A stretch of 64,000 nucleotides of DNA from contig JAPOWQ010000035.1 of NCBI GenBank assembly GCA_026707585.1, positions 1 to 64,000 of the forward strand, read 5' to 3'. This document shows, one piece after another, positions 35,737 through 43,304 of the stretch. Position 1 is the stretch's first letter. Every line of letters begins with the position of its first letter. Source of the DNA: Chloroflexota bacterium (lineage in GTDB: Bacteria > Chloroflexota > UBA11872). The notes below the pieces were generated by a model. The model was not told where the DNA came from and ran no database searches. It saw only the letters and a list, made by a program, of their open reading frames with translations. Both the position numbers and the translations under genes were made by a program.

Positions 35737-37574
35737 GCCAGGGCTTTCAGCCGGGTGTGCGCCTGCGCGAGGTTGCTCGTGATCATCGCATGCTGTTGCG
35801 GGTACGAGGCGGCCTCGAACACTTGCGCCGCGACCTCGAAACTGCGGACCGCTTCTTCCAGTTCCTGCGCGCCACTGCCGGGCTGCATAAGGGCGACCGC
35901 CAGGTTGAAATGGACACTGGCGGACTCACGTGGATGAGAGTCGACGTCGTACGCGCCGGCCGAGGCTCGGTAAGCCTCGATTGCCGCACCCAGCAGGTGC
36001 GGCTCGCCGCGCGCGGCCTGGGAGGCGAGCGCCATGCCGAGCAGCATCTGGGTTTCGGCATAGGCGACCGGATCCTCATCGCGCTGGCGATCCTCCAGCG
36101 CCCGATACAGGTGCGCCGCGCCTTCGGCCAATGCCTGGGGCGAAGTGCTACCGGCTTCCAGCGCGAGACGGCCGAGCAAATGGTTAGCCCGTCCGACCAC
36201 GGCCCGGTCCTCGTCCGAGGCCTCCAGGGCTCGATTGGCGGCGGCGGCCGCGCGGCGCACATTGTCCGCGCGGTCACCGTCGGTCCGGGCCGCCAGGGCT
36301 TCGGCCAGGGTCACCTGAAGCGAGGCATAGGCCACGGGCTCGGCGTCCCGGTTGACGGCGTCCAGCCCGGCCTCGAACGCCTCAATGGCCGCGCGGACAT
36401 TTGAGGTCCGGTCCCCGGCCGCCGCGGCCAGCAGCGCCGATCCAAGCGTCAGATTGACGCGCGCGTACTCCGTCGGGAATTGGGCACGCGGCCAGGCCGA
36501 CAACGCGTGGCGGCTAATCTCGATTGCACGGGCAACGTGCGCTTGGGTGCGGGTCGGACCCTCCACCATGATCCGCGGCGCTTCGATCAGGGCTGGCGCG
36601 ACCAGCGCGGCAGTGCTCACTCGCGGCGCTAGGGCGATGGCGGCCTCGAAATGTGTCAGCGCTGTATCGCAGGCCAGTTCGCCGCCAGCGGGAAGCCGAC
36701 CGGCCCACAACCGGCCAAATCCGAGCCGGAGTTCCGCGTGACGGTCCGGCTGCGACTCGGCCGGCATATCGCCCAGGGCCAGGTCAAACGCCTGCTTGGC
36801 ATCGTCGAATCGCGTCGGATCCAGCGCCGTCAGCTCGACCTGCGTCAGCGCCGCTTCCGCCAGGGCGGCGGCTCGCATGTCGGAACGGTCGCCCGCGCCT
36901 GCTACCTCCGCCGCGCGCGTGAAAGCCGAGGCGGCCGCTTCCAGTTGTCCCTGCCGGCTCCCCTCCAGTTGCACGCGCCGCGTCTGCCCCAGCGCCAGCA
37001 GGAATCCTGCGTGGTCGGCCGGGTGCGTCTCTGCGGACACCGTGTCCAGCACCGATTCATAGATGGCCACGGCCTGCGCTCGGGCCTGGGCCTCGGGTGT
37101 TGCCGCCAGCACGGCCGCCACGTTGGCTCGGGCCCGAGCATGCTCCAGCGGCGGAACGTCGGGCGACAGCGCCTCCAGCACCGTCTCAAAGCACCAGCGC
37201 GCGGCCTCCAACTGGCCGCCGGCCCAGTTGGCAAGCCCCAGACCGTGGAAGGCGCGCGCAAAGGCCTCAGGAAACTCATCTCGGTTGAAGACGACAATGG
37301 CCTTCTGATAACAGTCGATGGCCTCGTCCAGCACGTCCGGATCGCCCAGGCGCGCCCGCAGATTCAGCGTGTCGGCAAGGTCGAGGTGCAGCGCCCCAAA
37401 TTCGACTGGCAGGACCCCCAGATCAAAGGAGGCGGCTGCTTCGACCAGCAGGTCGGTGGCCGCGCGCAGCTCCATGATGTCGGTGCTGTCGCGCAGGTCG
37501 CGCGCTTGGGCAATCTTGCGTCGCGCGGCGGCCAGGCTGACCTGGTCGAGAGCGCGCGGCTCAAGTTCCATCAC
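35733..37574 (-). CDS. Tetratricopeptide-repeat protein
   Basis: The 613-residue product is almost entirely helical repeats of the TPR type, for example LDEAIDCYQKAIVVFNRDEF, AFHGLGLANWAGGQLEAARW and LEEAVRSFEVAAQVFEAASY. No signal peptide and no catalytic domain are visible, so it is a cytoplasmic scaffold. It stands between the SRPBCC and halogenase genes and overlaps the latter (ATGA), which suggests it holds a partner or substrate of that pathway. Confidence 0.87.
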   Translation of the reverse strand: MMELEPRALDQVSLAAARRKIAQARDLRDSTDIMELRAATDLLVEAAASFDLGVLPVEFGALHLDLADTLNLRARLGDPDVLDEAIDCYQKAIVVFNRDEFPEAFARAFHGLGLANWAGGQLEAARWCFETVLEALSPDVPPLEHARARANVAAVLAATPEAQARAQAVAIYESVLDTVSAETHPADHAGFLLALGQTRRVQLEGSRQGQLEAAASAFTRAAEVAGAGDRSDMRAAALAEAALTQVELTALDPTRFDDAKQAFDLALGDMPAESQPDRHAELRLGFGRLWAGRLPAGGELACDTALTHFEAAIALAPRVSTAALVAPALIEAPRIMVEGPTRTQAHVARAIEISRHALSAWPRAQFPTEYARVNLTLGSALLAAAAGDRTSNVRAAIEAFEAGLDAVNRDAEPVAYASLQVTLAEALAARTDGDRADNVRRAAAAANRALEASDEDRAVVGRANHLLGRLALEAGSTSPQALAEGAAHLYRALEDRQRDEDPVAYAETQMLLGMALASQAARGEPHLLGAAIEAYRASAGAYDVDSHPRESASVHFNLAVALMQPGSGAQELEEAVRSFEVAAQVFEAASYPQQHAMITSNLAQAHTRLKALA

Positions 37575-37602
37575 TGGCGCGCCGATCCTGGCGGTCTCGG
37601 CG

Positions 37603-38070
37603 CTATTCGCCGCCCGTAGCGCCGGCCATCAACTTGTCCAGGTTGGCCAGCGCCTGCTCGAACTCGCCCTTGATCCGGCCTCGATTGGTCAGCGAGCGAA
37701 TCAGGCCCAGCGGGCCCCCGCCGGACCAGGTGCCGGTTAGGGTGATCTCAGTGTTGGCGGCGCTGGGGCGGAGGTCGATGGTGGTCCGGAAGTTTTGAAG
37801 GGCACCGACGTCACGACCGTCCTGAACCTCCCGGACGTTTCGCCAGGCGATGCGGCGCGAGTTGTCCCAGGCCACGACGCGCTGATGCGCTTCCACGCCG
37901 CTTTCCATCTGGGCCACGTGTTCCCTACCGAATGCCTTGGGAGAGCCGCCGGTGTGCTCGATTGCGGTCACGCCTGGCAGCCACTCGGGCATCCGGTCAA
38001 AGTCGGAGAGCACGTGCCACACGAGTTCCTGTGAGCCTGATATCACTTGGCGGGCAACGACTTTGGCCAT
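37603..38070 (-). CDS. SRPBCC (START/polyketide-cyclase-like) protein
   Basis: The 155-residue product begins VVARQVISGSQELVWHVLSD and FDRMPEWLPGVTAIEHTGG, and ends with the long C-terminal helix IKGEFEQALANLDKLMAG, the standard layout of the SRPBCC ligand-binding fold. These proteins bind hydrophobic small molecules and include aromatase/cyclases. It is first in the three-gene run with the TPR protein and the halogenase. Confidence 0.87.
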   Translation of the reverse strand: MAKVVARQVISGSQELVWHVLSDFDRMPEWLPGVTAIEHTGGSPKAFGREHVAQMESGVEAHQRVVAWDNSRRIAWRNVREVQDGRDVGALQNFRTTIDLRPSAANTEITLTGTWSGGGPLGLIRSLTNRGRIKGEFEQALANLDKLMAGATGGE

Positions 38071-38215
38071 CTGGAGCGATCCTCTCGACCGCGCGGCCGG
38101 GCAATGCGGGGCCGCGGAAGCTGGGCTGGACGGTCAGTGTGCGGCTTCAAGCGCGCCTGCCGCAAGGCAGGAGCGCAGTGCTAGGCTGAATATCTACCTG
38201 TTCCTAACTTGCCCG

Positions 38216-38291
38216 GCCCCCGTCGTCTAGAGGCCTAGGACACCACCCTTTCAAGGTGGAGACAGGGATTCGATTTCCCTCGGGGGTACCA
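38216..38291 (+). tRNA. tRNA-Glu (TTC anticodon)
   Basis: A complete cloverleaf runs from GCCCCCG (38216-38222) to CGGGGGT plus encoded ACCA. The anticodon loop is CTTTCAA. The D-arm GTCGTCTAGAGGCCTAGGAC is the usual tRNA-Glu sequence. The acceptor closes with a G1-U72 pair. It stands alone between the SRPBCC and cupin genes. Confidence 0.96.
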
Positions 38292-38307
38292 GAGCGCCCC
38301 GCGCCGC

Positions 38308-38679
38308 CTAGTAATCCCCGCTGTTGGGGATCACGCAGATGAACTTCAGGCGACCCTCACCCGTGTTGCGGAACTGATGCATGGAGTCGGGCGGCACATA
38401 GACGGCTTCACCCTCGGCAAATGGCTCCGAACCGTCAGCCGTCTTGAGTTCGCCCGAGCCCTCCACAATGAAGACCTCGTGCTCCCAGGGATGCTGGTGG
38501 TAGGGAGTCGCTCCGGCCGGCGCCACGTCGAACAATCGCATGGCGAAGTTTGGTGGGGAGACTTGGCTGGCCACCAAGTCGTGCTTGATAACGGTGCCGA
38601 CACCCTCCGGCGAAACATCCAGCGTTGGCGAATCGGCAGGCGCCACCACAAACGGCTTCTCGGTTGTTCGAACCGCCAT
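38308..38679 (-). CDS. Cupin-domain protein
   Basis: The 123-residue single-domain cupin has metal motif 1 as PYHQHPWEHEVFIVEGSGEL and motif 2 as VYVPPDSMHQFRNTG. Three His and one Glu are all present, so metal binding is likely. The reaction is unknown. It is not closely similar to the cupin at 14843. Confidence 0.87.
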   Translation of the reverse strand: MAVRTTEKPFVVAPADSPTLDVSPEGVGTVIKHDLVASQVSPPNFAMRLFDVAPAGATPYHQHPWEHEVFIVEGSGELKTADGSEPFAEGEAVYVPPDSMHQFRNTGEGRLKFICVIPNSGDY

Positions 38680-38764
38680 AGGGCTTCTCCCTAAGCCTGA
38701 ACACGTTCAGCATACGACGGGCGAACTGCTGGCGGCAGGCACCCGGCAGGTACACAATTGAACG

Positions 38765-39385
38765 GTGGCTGCACAGGCACGGCGAATGACCTCGGCGCGA
38801 CTCAGGCGGGCGCTGGCCTGCATCGACGAAATCAATCGTGCCGATCCGCACCAGATCCAGGTCCGCGGCGAGTCCCGGCCCAAGGAGTTGACCCATGCGG
38901 CCATGGTGTCGGCCTGGATTGAGCGGCTGCGTCCCGATGCCGACGACGCCCTGCGTATCGCGGCGCACGGTCACCACGTGCGGCGCTGGGCCATCCCGCG
39001 CGCTGAGTATCCGCTGGGGCGTCGCGGCTACCTGCGGTGGCGGCAGGCCCTCCAGGAAATCCACGCCGACACGCTCGGCGAGGTGATGACGGAAGCCGGC
39101 TACGACACGGCCAGCATCGAACGGGCGCGGAATCTGGTGCGCAAAAGGAATCTGCGGCGCGACGCGGATGTCCAGGCTCTGGAAGACGCCCTCTGCCTGG
39201 TCTTTCTGGAGACGCAACTGCGGGAATTCCGCACTCGACAGCCGGACGACCGCGTGGCCGATATTCTGCGGAAGACGTGGGACAAAATGTCGGCCGAAGC
39301 CCGCGCGTTGGCCGTTGAACTGGATCTGGCGCCTGACGATCGCCGGTTTCTGCAACGCGTCCTTCGGCTCGGCGACGCTGCCTGA
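38765..39385 (+). CDS. DUF4202 family protein
   Basis: The 206-residue product matches DUF4202: IDEINRADPHQIQVRG, RPKELTHAAMVSAWIERL, ALRIAAHGHHVRRWAIPRAE and RRGYLRWRQALQEIHA. Conserved His and Glu residues suggest a metal-dependent helical protein, but no activity is established for the family. GTG 38765 is the likely start. Confidence 0.87.
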   Translation: MAAQARRMTSARLRRALACIDEINRADPHQIQVRGESRPKELTHAAMVSAWIERLRPDADDALRIAAHGHHVRRWAIPRAEYPLGRRGYLRWRQALQEIHADTLGEVMTEAGYDTASIERARNLVRKRNLRRDADVQALEDALCLVFLETQLREFRTRQPDDRVADILRKTWDKMSAEARALAVELDLAPDDRRFLQRVLRLGDAA

Positions 39386-39479
39386 AGGAGACACCCCGCT
39401 TACGTGGACCAAGGCAATAGCAGGATGGCCGATGGCTTCGTTATGGTGAATAGGCAGTCGGCCCAGGATTTGATGCGCC

Positions 39480-39779
39480 GTGGCAGCTAGTCCCGACGAA
39501 GTTCAGCGCCTGATCTTTGCCGTCGTGCATCGGGACGACGCCGAAAGCGTGACCCGGGTCCTGGTTGAGTCCGGCTACCGGGCGACCCGAATCGACGCCC
39601 AGGGTGGCTTTCTGCGCCGAGGCAATGCCGTCTTCATGGTCGGTGTCGGGGCCGAACAGGTCGACGACGTGATCGAGAAAGTTCGCGGCGCGGCCCGGCA
39701 CGCGTCCGGCCAGTCCAAGAGCGGCTCGGCCTACGGCATCGTGTTCGTGGTACGCGTGGACGCCTTCGCCCGCCTGTGA
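39480..39779 (+). CDS. PII-like cyclic-di-AMP receptor family protein (DarA/PstA type), copy 1
   Basis: The 99-residue product has the PstA/DarA pattern: LIFAVVHRDDAESVTRVLVE, SGYRATRIDAQGGFLRRGNA and VFMVGVGAEQVDDVIEKV. These PII-fold trimers bind c-di-AMP, the GGFLRxGN loop being part of the nucleotide site. It is followed 24 bp later by a diverged second copy. The start is GTG 39480. Confidence 0.87.
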   Translation: MAASPDEVQRLIFAVVHRDDAESVTRVLVESGYRATRIDAQGGFLRRGNAVFMVGVGAEQVDDVIEKVRGAARHASGQSKSGSAYGIVFVVRVDAFARL

Positions 39780-39803
39780 GCGCCTGGAAGGTGGACGCGC
39801 ACG

Positions 39804-40142
39804 ATGGCTGATCCCGTGGCCTACGATCGGATGGTTCTCTGCGTTGTGCAGGACGATGACGCCGGCGAGTACTCCAGCGCGCTGCGCGAGGCCGGGATTT
39901 CGCACACGCGTGTGGCCAGCGCCGGCGGGTTCCTGCAGGCCACCAACGCCGTTTTCGTCGTGGCGCTGGAGGCCGAGCGGCTGGACGAACTCAAAGAGGT
40001 CACCGCCCGCACCTGCATCACGCGAACCGAGCTGGTGACGCTGCCCTGGACCGGCGAGATTGACCTCTCGCTGCCTGTTGAAGTCGAGGTCGGCGGGGCG
40101 GCGATGTTCGTGCTGAAACTGGAACACGCCGAGCGGCTGTAG
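39804..40142 (+). CDS. PII-like cyclic-di-AMP receptor family protein, copy 2
   Basis: The 112-residue product keeps the fold (MVLCVVQDDDAGEYSSALRE, AGISHTRVASAGGFLQATNA, VFVVALEAERLDELKEV). The GGFLRxGN motif is changed to GGFLQATN, losing the Arg and the Gly. The C-terminal strand LPVEVEVGGAAMFVLKLEH is complete. It probably forms an altered subunit or binds a different ligand. It is in an operon with copy 1. Confidence 0.8.
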   Translation: MADPVAYDRMVLCVVQDDDAGEYSSALREAGISHTRVASAGGFLQATNAVFVVALEAERLDELKEVTARTCITRTELVTLPWTGEIDLSLPVEVEVGGAAMFVLKLEHAERL

Positions 40143-40153
40143 TCGCCTCGGCG

Positions 40154-40990
40154 TCAGGCCGGATCCTGGCCGGCCGCCGACCACCAGCGCTGCAGGTCGG
40201 CATCCGCAGGGGACCCGTCGTACGCGGCTATCCGTGTTCCAGACGTCCACGACGAACCATCCGCAATCGTCAGCGGCTCATACATAGTGGGGTTGAGCAG
40301 GCTGGTTCCATAGAACCGGGCGAACGTGGGCACTGGCGCCGAGGCCGGATGCGCCATCAGCGCAGCCCCGCAGGCGTGGCCCCCGATGGCGCCGCGGACG
40401 TCGACCCAGCGGACCGGGTTTGCGTTGACCGCGTCGGCACCCTGTCGCCCTTCCGAGTCGCGCATCATCCCGCCGTCGTCCTGGTCCAGTGCGTCAATCA
40501 GCCGGCAGCCGGCCCACGAATGGTTGTCGACCGCGAGTTCCAGCGCGCCGTGTGACGCATGCAGCGTGGAAACCATGTCCAGCAGATGGGCATCTCCGGC
40601 ACGCCGCACCTCGTGCCGGCGGGTTTCAGTGGCCAGCACGTTGCCTTGGCGGTCGCGCCACTCCAGGTCCAGGTCAATCCGTGCGATCTGGGCGTCGGCG
40701 TGCGAGGCAACCTGGACCGTCACGATCCAGCCGGCGTCGATCAGGTCGTGGAAGAAATTGACGCCGTTGACCTGCGCGTGTCCGATCCAGACGCCCTTGT
40801 GGTGCGGAAAGTTGTGCGCGCCCATTTCGGTCACGGGAATCCCAGCCGGCGTGTAGAGCGGATGCACACACGGACGCATCAGGAACAGGTCCTTGTCGGA
40901 ACCGCCCAGGTTGAGGGCCATAACCGGGCGCCCGGCGTCCAGCACCTTCAGCCGGTTGAAGAAGCGCGGTTCCTGGAACTGAATCTGCAT
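40154..40990 (-). CDS. DUF6807 (PmoA-like) family protein
   Basis: The 278-residue product shows the family core LMRPCVHPLYTPAGIPVTEM, NFPHHKGVWIGHAQVNGVNF and the His-rich beta-structured body. The family is found in carbohydrate-use loci; the reaction is not established. ATG 40990 is supported because this 5' end is duplicated, with its upstream region, at 43096. It is divergent from the first solute-binding protein. Confidence 0.83.
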   Translation of the reverse strand: MQIQFQEPRFFNRLKVLDAGRPVMALNLGGSDKDLFLMRPCVHPLYTPAGIPVTEMGAHNFPHHKGVWIGHAQVNGVNFFHDLIDAGWIVTVQVASHADAQIARIDLDLEWRDRQGNVLATETRRHEVRRAGDAHLLDMVSTLHASHGALELAVDNHSWAGCRLIDALDQDDGGMMRDSEGRQGADAVNANPVRWVDVRGAIGGHACGAALMAHPASAPVPTFARFYGTSLLNPTMYEPLTIADGSSWTSGTRIAAYDGSPADADLQRWWSAAGQDPA

Positions 40991-41047
40991 GGGCGGTCCT
41001 GATCGGGGGCACGGGGACGGGAACACCGAGCGAGCGGGCCGACTGCC

Positions 41048-41077
41048 TTGACCTGTTTGCGTCTCGCTCGCTAGTCT
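41048..41077 (+). promoter_or_regulatory. Candidate promoter of the first solute-binding protein
   Basis: TTGACC (41048-41053), 18 bp, then TAGTCT (41072-41077). The same pair with the same 18-bp spacer is kept in the duplicated copy upstream of the second gene (43145-43174), while much of the rest has drifted. Conservation is the main support; the -10 is a poor match to TATAAT. Confidence 0.45.
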
Positions 41078-41185
41078 GCCCTACTTTCACGCTCTTGAAG
41101 TGGCGAGCGTTGCGGTCCGTGTCGTTCAGATGCGGGCAGGCGGCTTGTCGGACAGGGGCTACTTGGGAGGGAGCGGTCGCAGGAA

Positions 41186-42868
41186 ATGGTTACGCGGAGA
41201 CAGCTACTTCGCAGGGGCGGTACCGCCGCCTTAGGGATTTCTGGCGCCGTAGCGCTGGCCGCCTGCGGCGAGACGCAAGTCGTCACCAAGGAAGTCCCTG
41301 TCGAGAAGATCGTGGTCCAAGAGGTTGAGGTCGAGAAGATCGTCACGCAACAGGTCGAAAAGGTCGTAACGCAGGAGGTCGAAAAGGTCGTCGAACGGGA
41401 AGTTCCGGTCGAGAAGGTCGTCGAGGTTCAGAAGGTTGTCGAAGTTCCGGTCGAGAAGGTCGTCGAAGTCGAGAAGGTCGTCACCAAGGAAGTCCAGAAG
41501 GTCGTGGAGAAGGTCGTCCAGGTCGAGAGAGCGCCCGAGCGCATAACCGCAGTCATTCGGCTGGCCAACGACCACTCGTCCGGCCCGCGCGGAGCAGCGA
41601 TGCTCTGGGCGCTGGACAGGCTCCAGGCAGAGTTGCCGCACATCGCGATCAAGTTCGAGCCACAGAATCACCTGTACATGGAGTCGTTCGCGATTCATAT
41701 CGCCGCCGGCACGCAGCCTGAGTTGGGGCTGCTGGACGGCGGGTTCTTCAATGGATGGGTGCATCGCGGCGGATTCGCGCGCATTGACGGTGCGCTGAGC
41801 AAGCATCCGGACTGGGATCCCACCAAGTGGTATGCCCCGCCGGACGAAATGACGGTCGGTCAATTCGACGACGACCGCGCCGCCCGCCCGGCTCCGCACA
41901 CCACGGGATACGGCGGAGTCGCCCAGTTCGGGATGCCCTACCAGGGCAACATCAACGGGAAGATATTCAACTTCACGCTGCTGGAGGAGAAGGGCATCCC
42001 CATGCCGGTGGAGGGCTCGTTCCACTTGGAGCGTGAGGCTTGGGACCTGTACATGCAAGCCTCAGACCCGGAGACCGGCACTTGGGGTCTGCGGATGGCG
42101 TCCAATGCCTGGATCGTTTGGGGAAGTTGGGCGCGCGCCTTGCAAAACAGCGGGAATCACATGTACCGCGCGCCCGACCAGTTGCACTGGGACATCTTCA
42201 ACGACGGTGGCGACCGCGGCTTCGCCTACGCGGTGAACAGCGTGTTGGAAGGCGTGGCTCCACCGTTCGACCAGCTCCAGCAGATCGCCGGCGAGTTCGG
42301 GGATCCGTTCTCGGCCGGCAAGATGGCCACCTACTGGACCGGTGGCGGCGTCGGCAGCACCATAACGCGCGTCAAGGATCGCTTTTCCTGGGGTCTTGGA
42401 CCCATCGAGGAAGGTGACCGCGGTCCGGCGCCGCACCACTTCACCAACCAGGGCCAGTACTGCACCGTCACGGCGGAGAAGAACGGCATCGTGGAAGAGT
42501 GCACCGAGGCGCTACTCTACTTCGCCGGTCCGGCGGTTCAGGGCCGCATCGCCGTCGACCGCGGCTCGCTGCCCATGCTCAAGACGGTGATCGAGTCCGA
42601 GGAGTTCAAGGCCGGGCCGCCCGCGAACCACGGGTACTACAAGACCTGGATGGACAAGACGGACCATCACCACTGGCAGAACGGCCATCCCAACTGGTGG
42701 GAGTGGTACGAGTCCTTCCGTGCGGCTGACCCGCCCTTCATCGGCGACATGTCGATCGAAGAGGGAATGCAGCACATCATCGCCACCTCCGACCGTGTTC
42801 TTGAGAACACCAAGGCGGAGTACGACGAGTGGAAGGCTTGGATCGACGCTCTGCCGCCTTCGTCCTAA
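41186..42868 (+). CDS. Extracellular solute-binding lipoprotein with Val-Glu-Lys linker, copy 1
   Basis: The 560-residue product starts with a Tat-like signal and lipobox (VTRRQLLRRGGTAALG, then AVALAAC). About 95 residues of VEKVV-type repeats lift the domain from the surface. From about residue 125 it is a family-1 ABC solute-binding fold (IKFEPQNHLYMESFAIHIAA, EFGDPFSAGKMATYW, ECTEALLYFAGPAVQGR). A carbohydrate ligand is likely from context. No permease or ATPase gene is adjacent. It has its own promoter and terminator. Confidence 0.87.
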   Translation: MVTRRQLLRRGGTAALGISGAVALAACGETQVVTKEVPVEKIVVQEVEVEKIVTQQVEKVVTQEVEKVVEREVPVEKVVEVQKVVEVPVEKVVEVEKVVTKEVQKVVEKVVQVERAPERITAVIRLANDHSSGPRGAAMLWALDRLQAELPHIAIKFEPQNHLYMESFAIHIAAGTQPELGLLDGGFFNGWVHRGGFARIDGALSKHPDWDPTKWYAPPDEMTVGQFDDDRAARPAPHTTGYGGVAQFGMPYQGNINGKIFNFTLLEEKGIPMPVEGSFHLEREAWDLYMQASDPETGTWGLRMASNAWIVWGSWARALQNSGNHMYRAPDQLHWDIFNDGGDRGFAYAVNSVLEGVAPPFDQLQQIAGEFGDPFSAGKMATYWTGGGVGSTITRVKDRFSWGLGPIEEGDRGPAPHHFTNQGQYCTVTAEKNGIVEECTEALLYFAGPAVQGRIAVDRGSLPMLKTVIESEEFKAGPPANHGYYKTWMDKTDHHHWQNGHPNWWEWYESFRAADPPFIGDMSIEEGMQHIIATSDRVLENTKAEYDEWKAWIDALPPSS

Positions 42869-42903
42869 GCGCCATCCGCTCGTCCGCCACGCGGACAGAG
42901 CTC

Positions 42904-42937
42904 CCGTCGGCCCGGCACCCGCCGGGCCGACGGTTCG
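42904..42937 (+). terminator. Strong hairpin after the first solute-binding protein
   Basis: CCGTCGGCCCGG (42904-42915) pairs perfectly with CCGGGCCGACGG (42922-42933) around a 6-nt loop, followed by TTCGTT. It lies 36 bp past the stop codon. It is a good intrinsic terminator candidate despite a short T run. Confidence 0.75.
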
Positions 42938-43062
42938 TTAAGGGCTCGATTCGCTGGCGTCGCCAGCCGCGTCAAGCCGGCCGCCGCGACAGTCCCCGAC
43001 TGCGAACGCCGCCCAGATCGAGCGCCGTAACGGTACGGACCCAGTCCAACCCTCGCCGGCGG

Positions 43063-43096
43063 TCGAAAAGCGGAATTCCTGAAACTGAATCTGCAT
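43063..43096 (-). pseudogene. Remnant: first codons of a second DUF6807 gene
   Basis: The minus strand encodes MQIQFQEFRF. The intact DUF6807 gene starting at 40990 begins MQIQFQEPRFF. Similarity continues through the intergenic region to the second solute-binding protein. It marks the left edge of the duplication that created that gene. Confidence 0.75.
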
Positions 43097-43144
43097 GGGT
43101 AGTCCGGCGAGGGGCGGGGGCGCCGGTGGAGCGAACCGACTGCC

Positions 43145-43174
43145 TTGACCATTTTCGGGCTAGCTAGCTAGCCT
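43145..43174 (+). promoter_or_regulatory. Candidate promoter of the second solute-binding protein
   Basis: TTGACC (43145-43150), 18 bp, TAGCCT (43169-43174): the duplicated equivalent of the element at 41048. The flanking words gactgcc and ctgccctacttt are also kept. Confidence 0.45.
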
Positions 43175-43304
43175 GCCCTACTTTCTCGCCCTCGAAGTGG
43201 CGAGTTGGCGTTCTTTGTGTGCGCGATCGGGCCCTCGTGGCCGGGTCCGCCGCAGGGTGCGCGCTCGCCGGACAAGGGCTTGCGGGAGGGAGCGCACGTC
43301 GAGA

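Noticed and set aside
41270-41540. Repeated GTCGAGAAGGTCGT words, possible DNA-level repeat element
   Set aside because: They encode the Val-Glu-Lys linker of the lipoproteins and keep the frame; the repeats follow the protein, not a mobile element.
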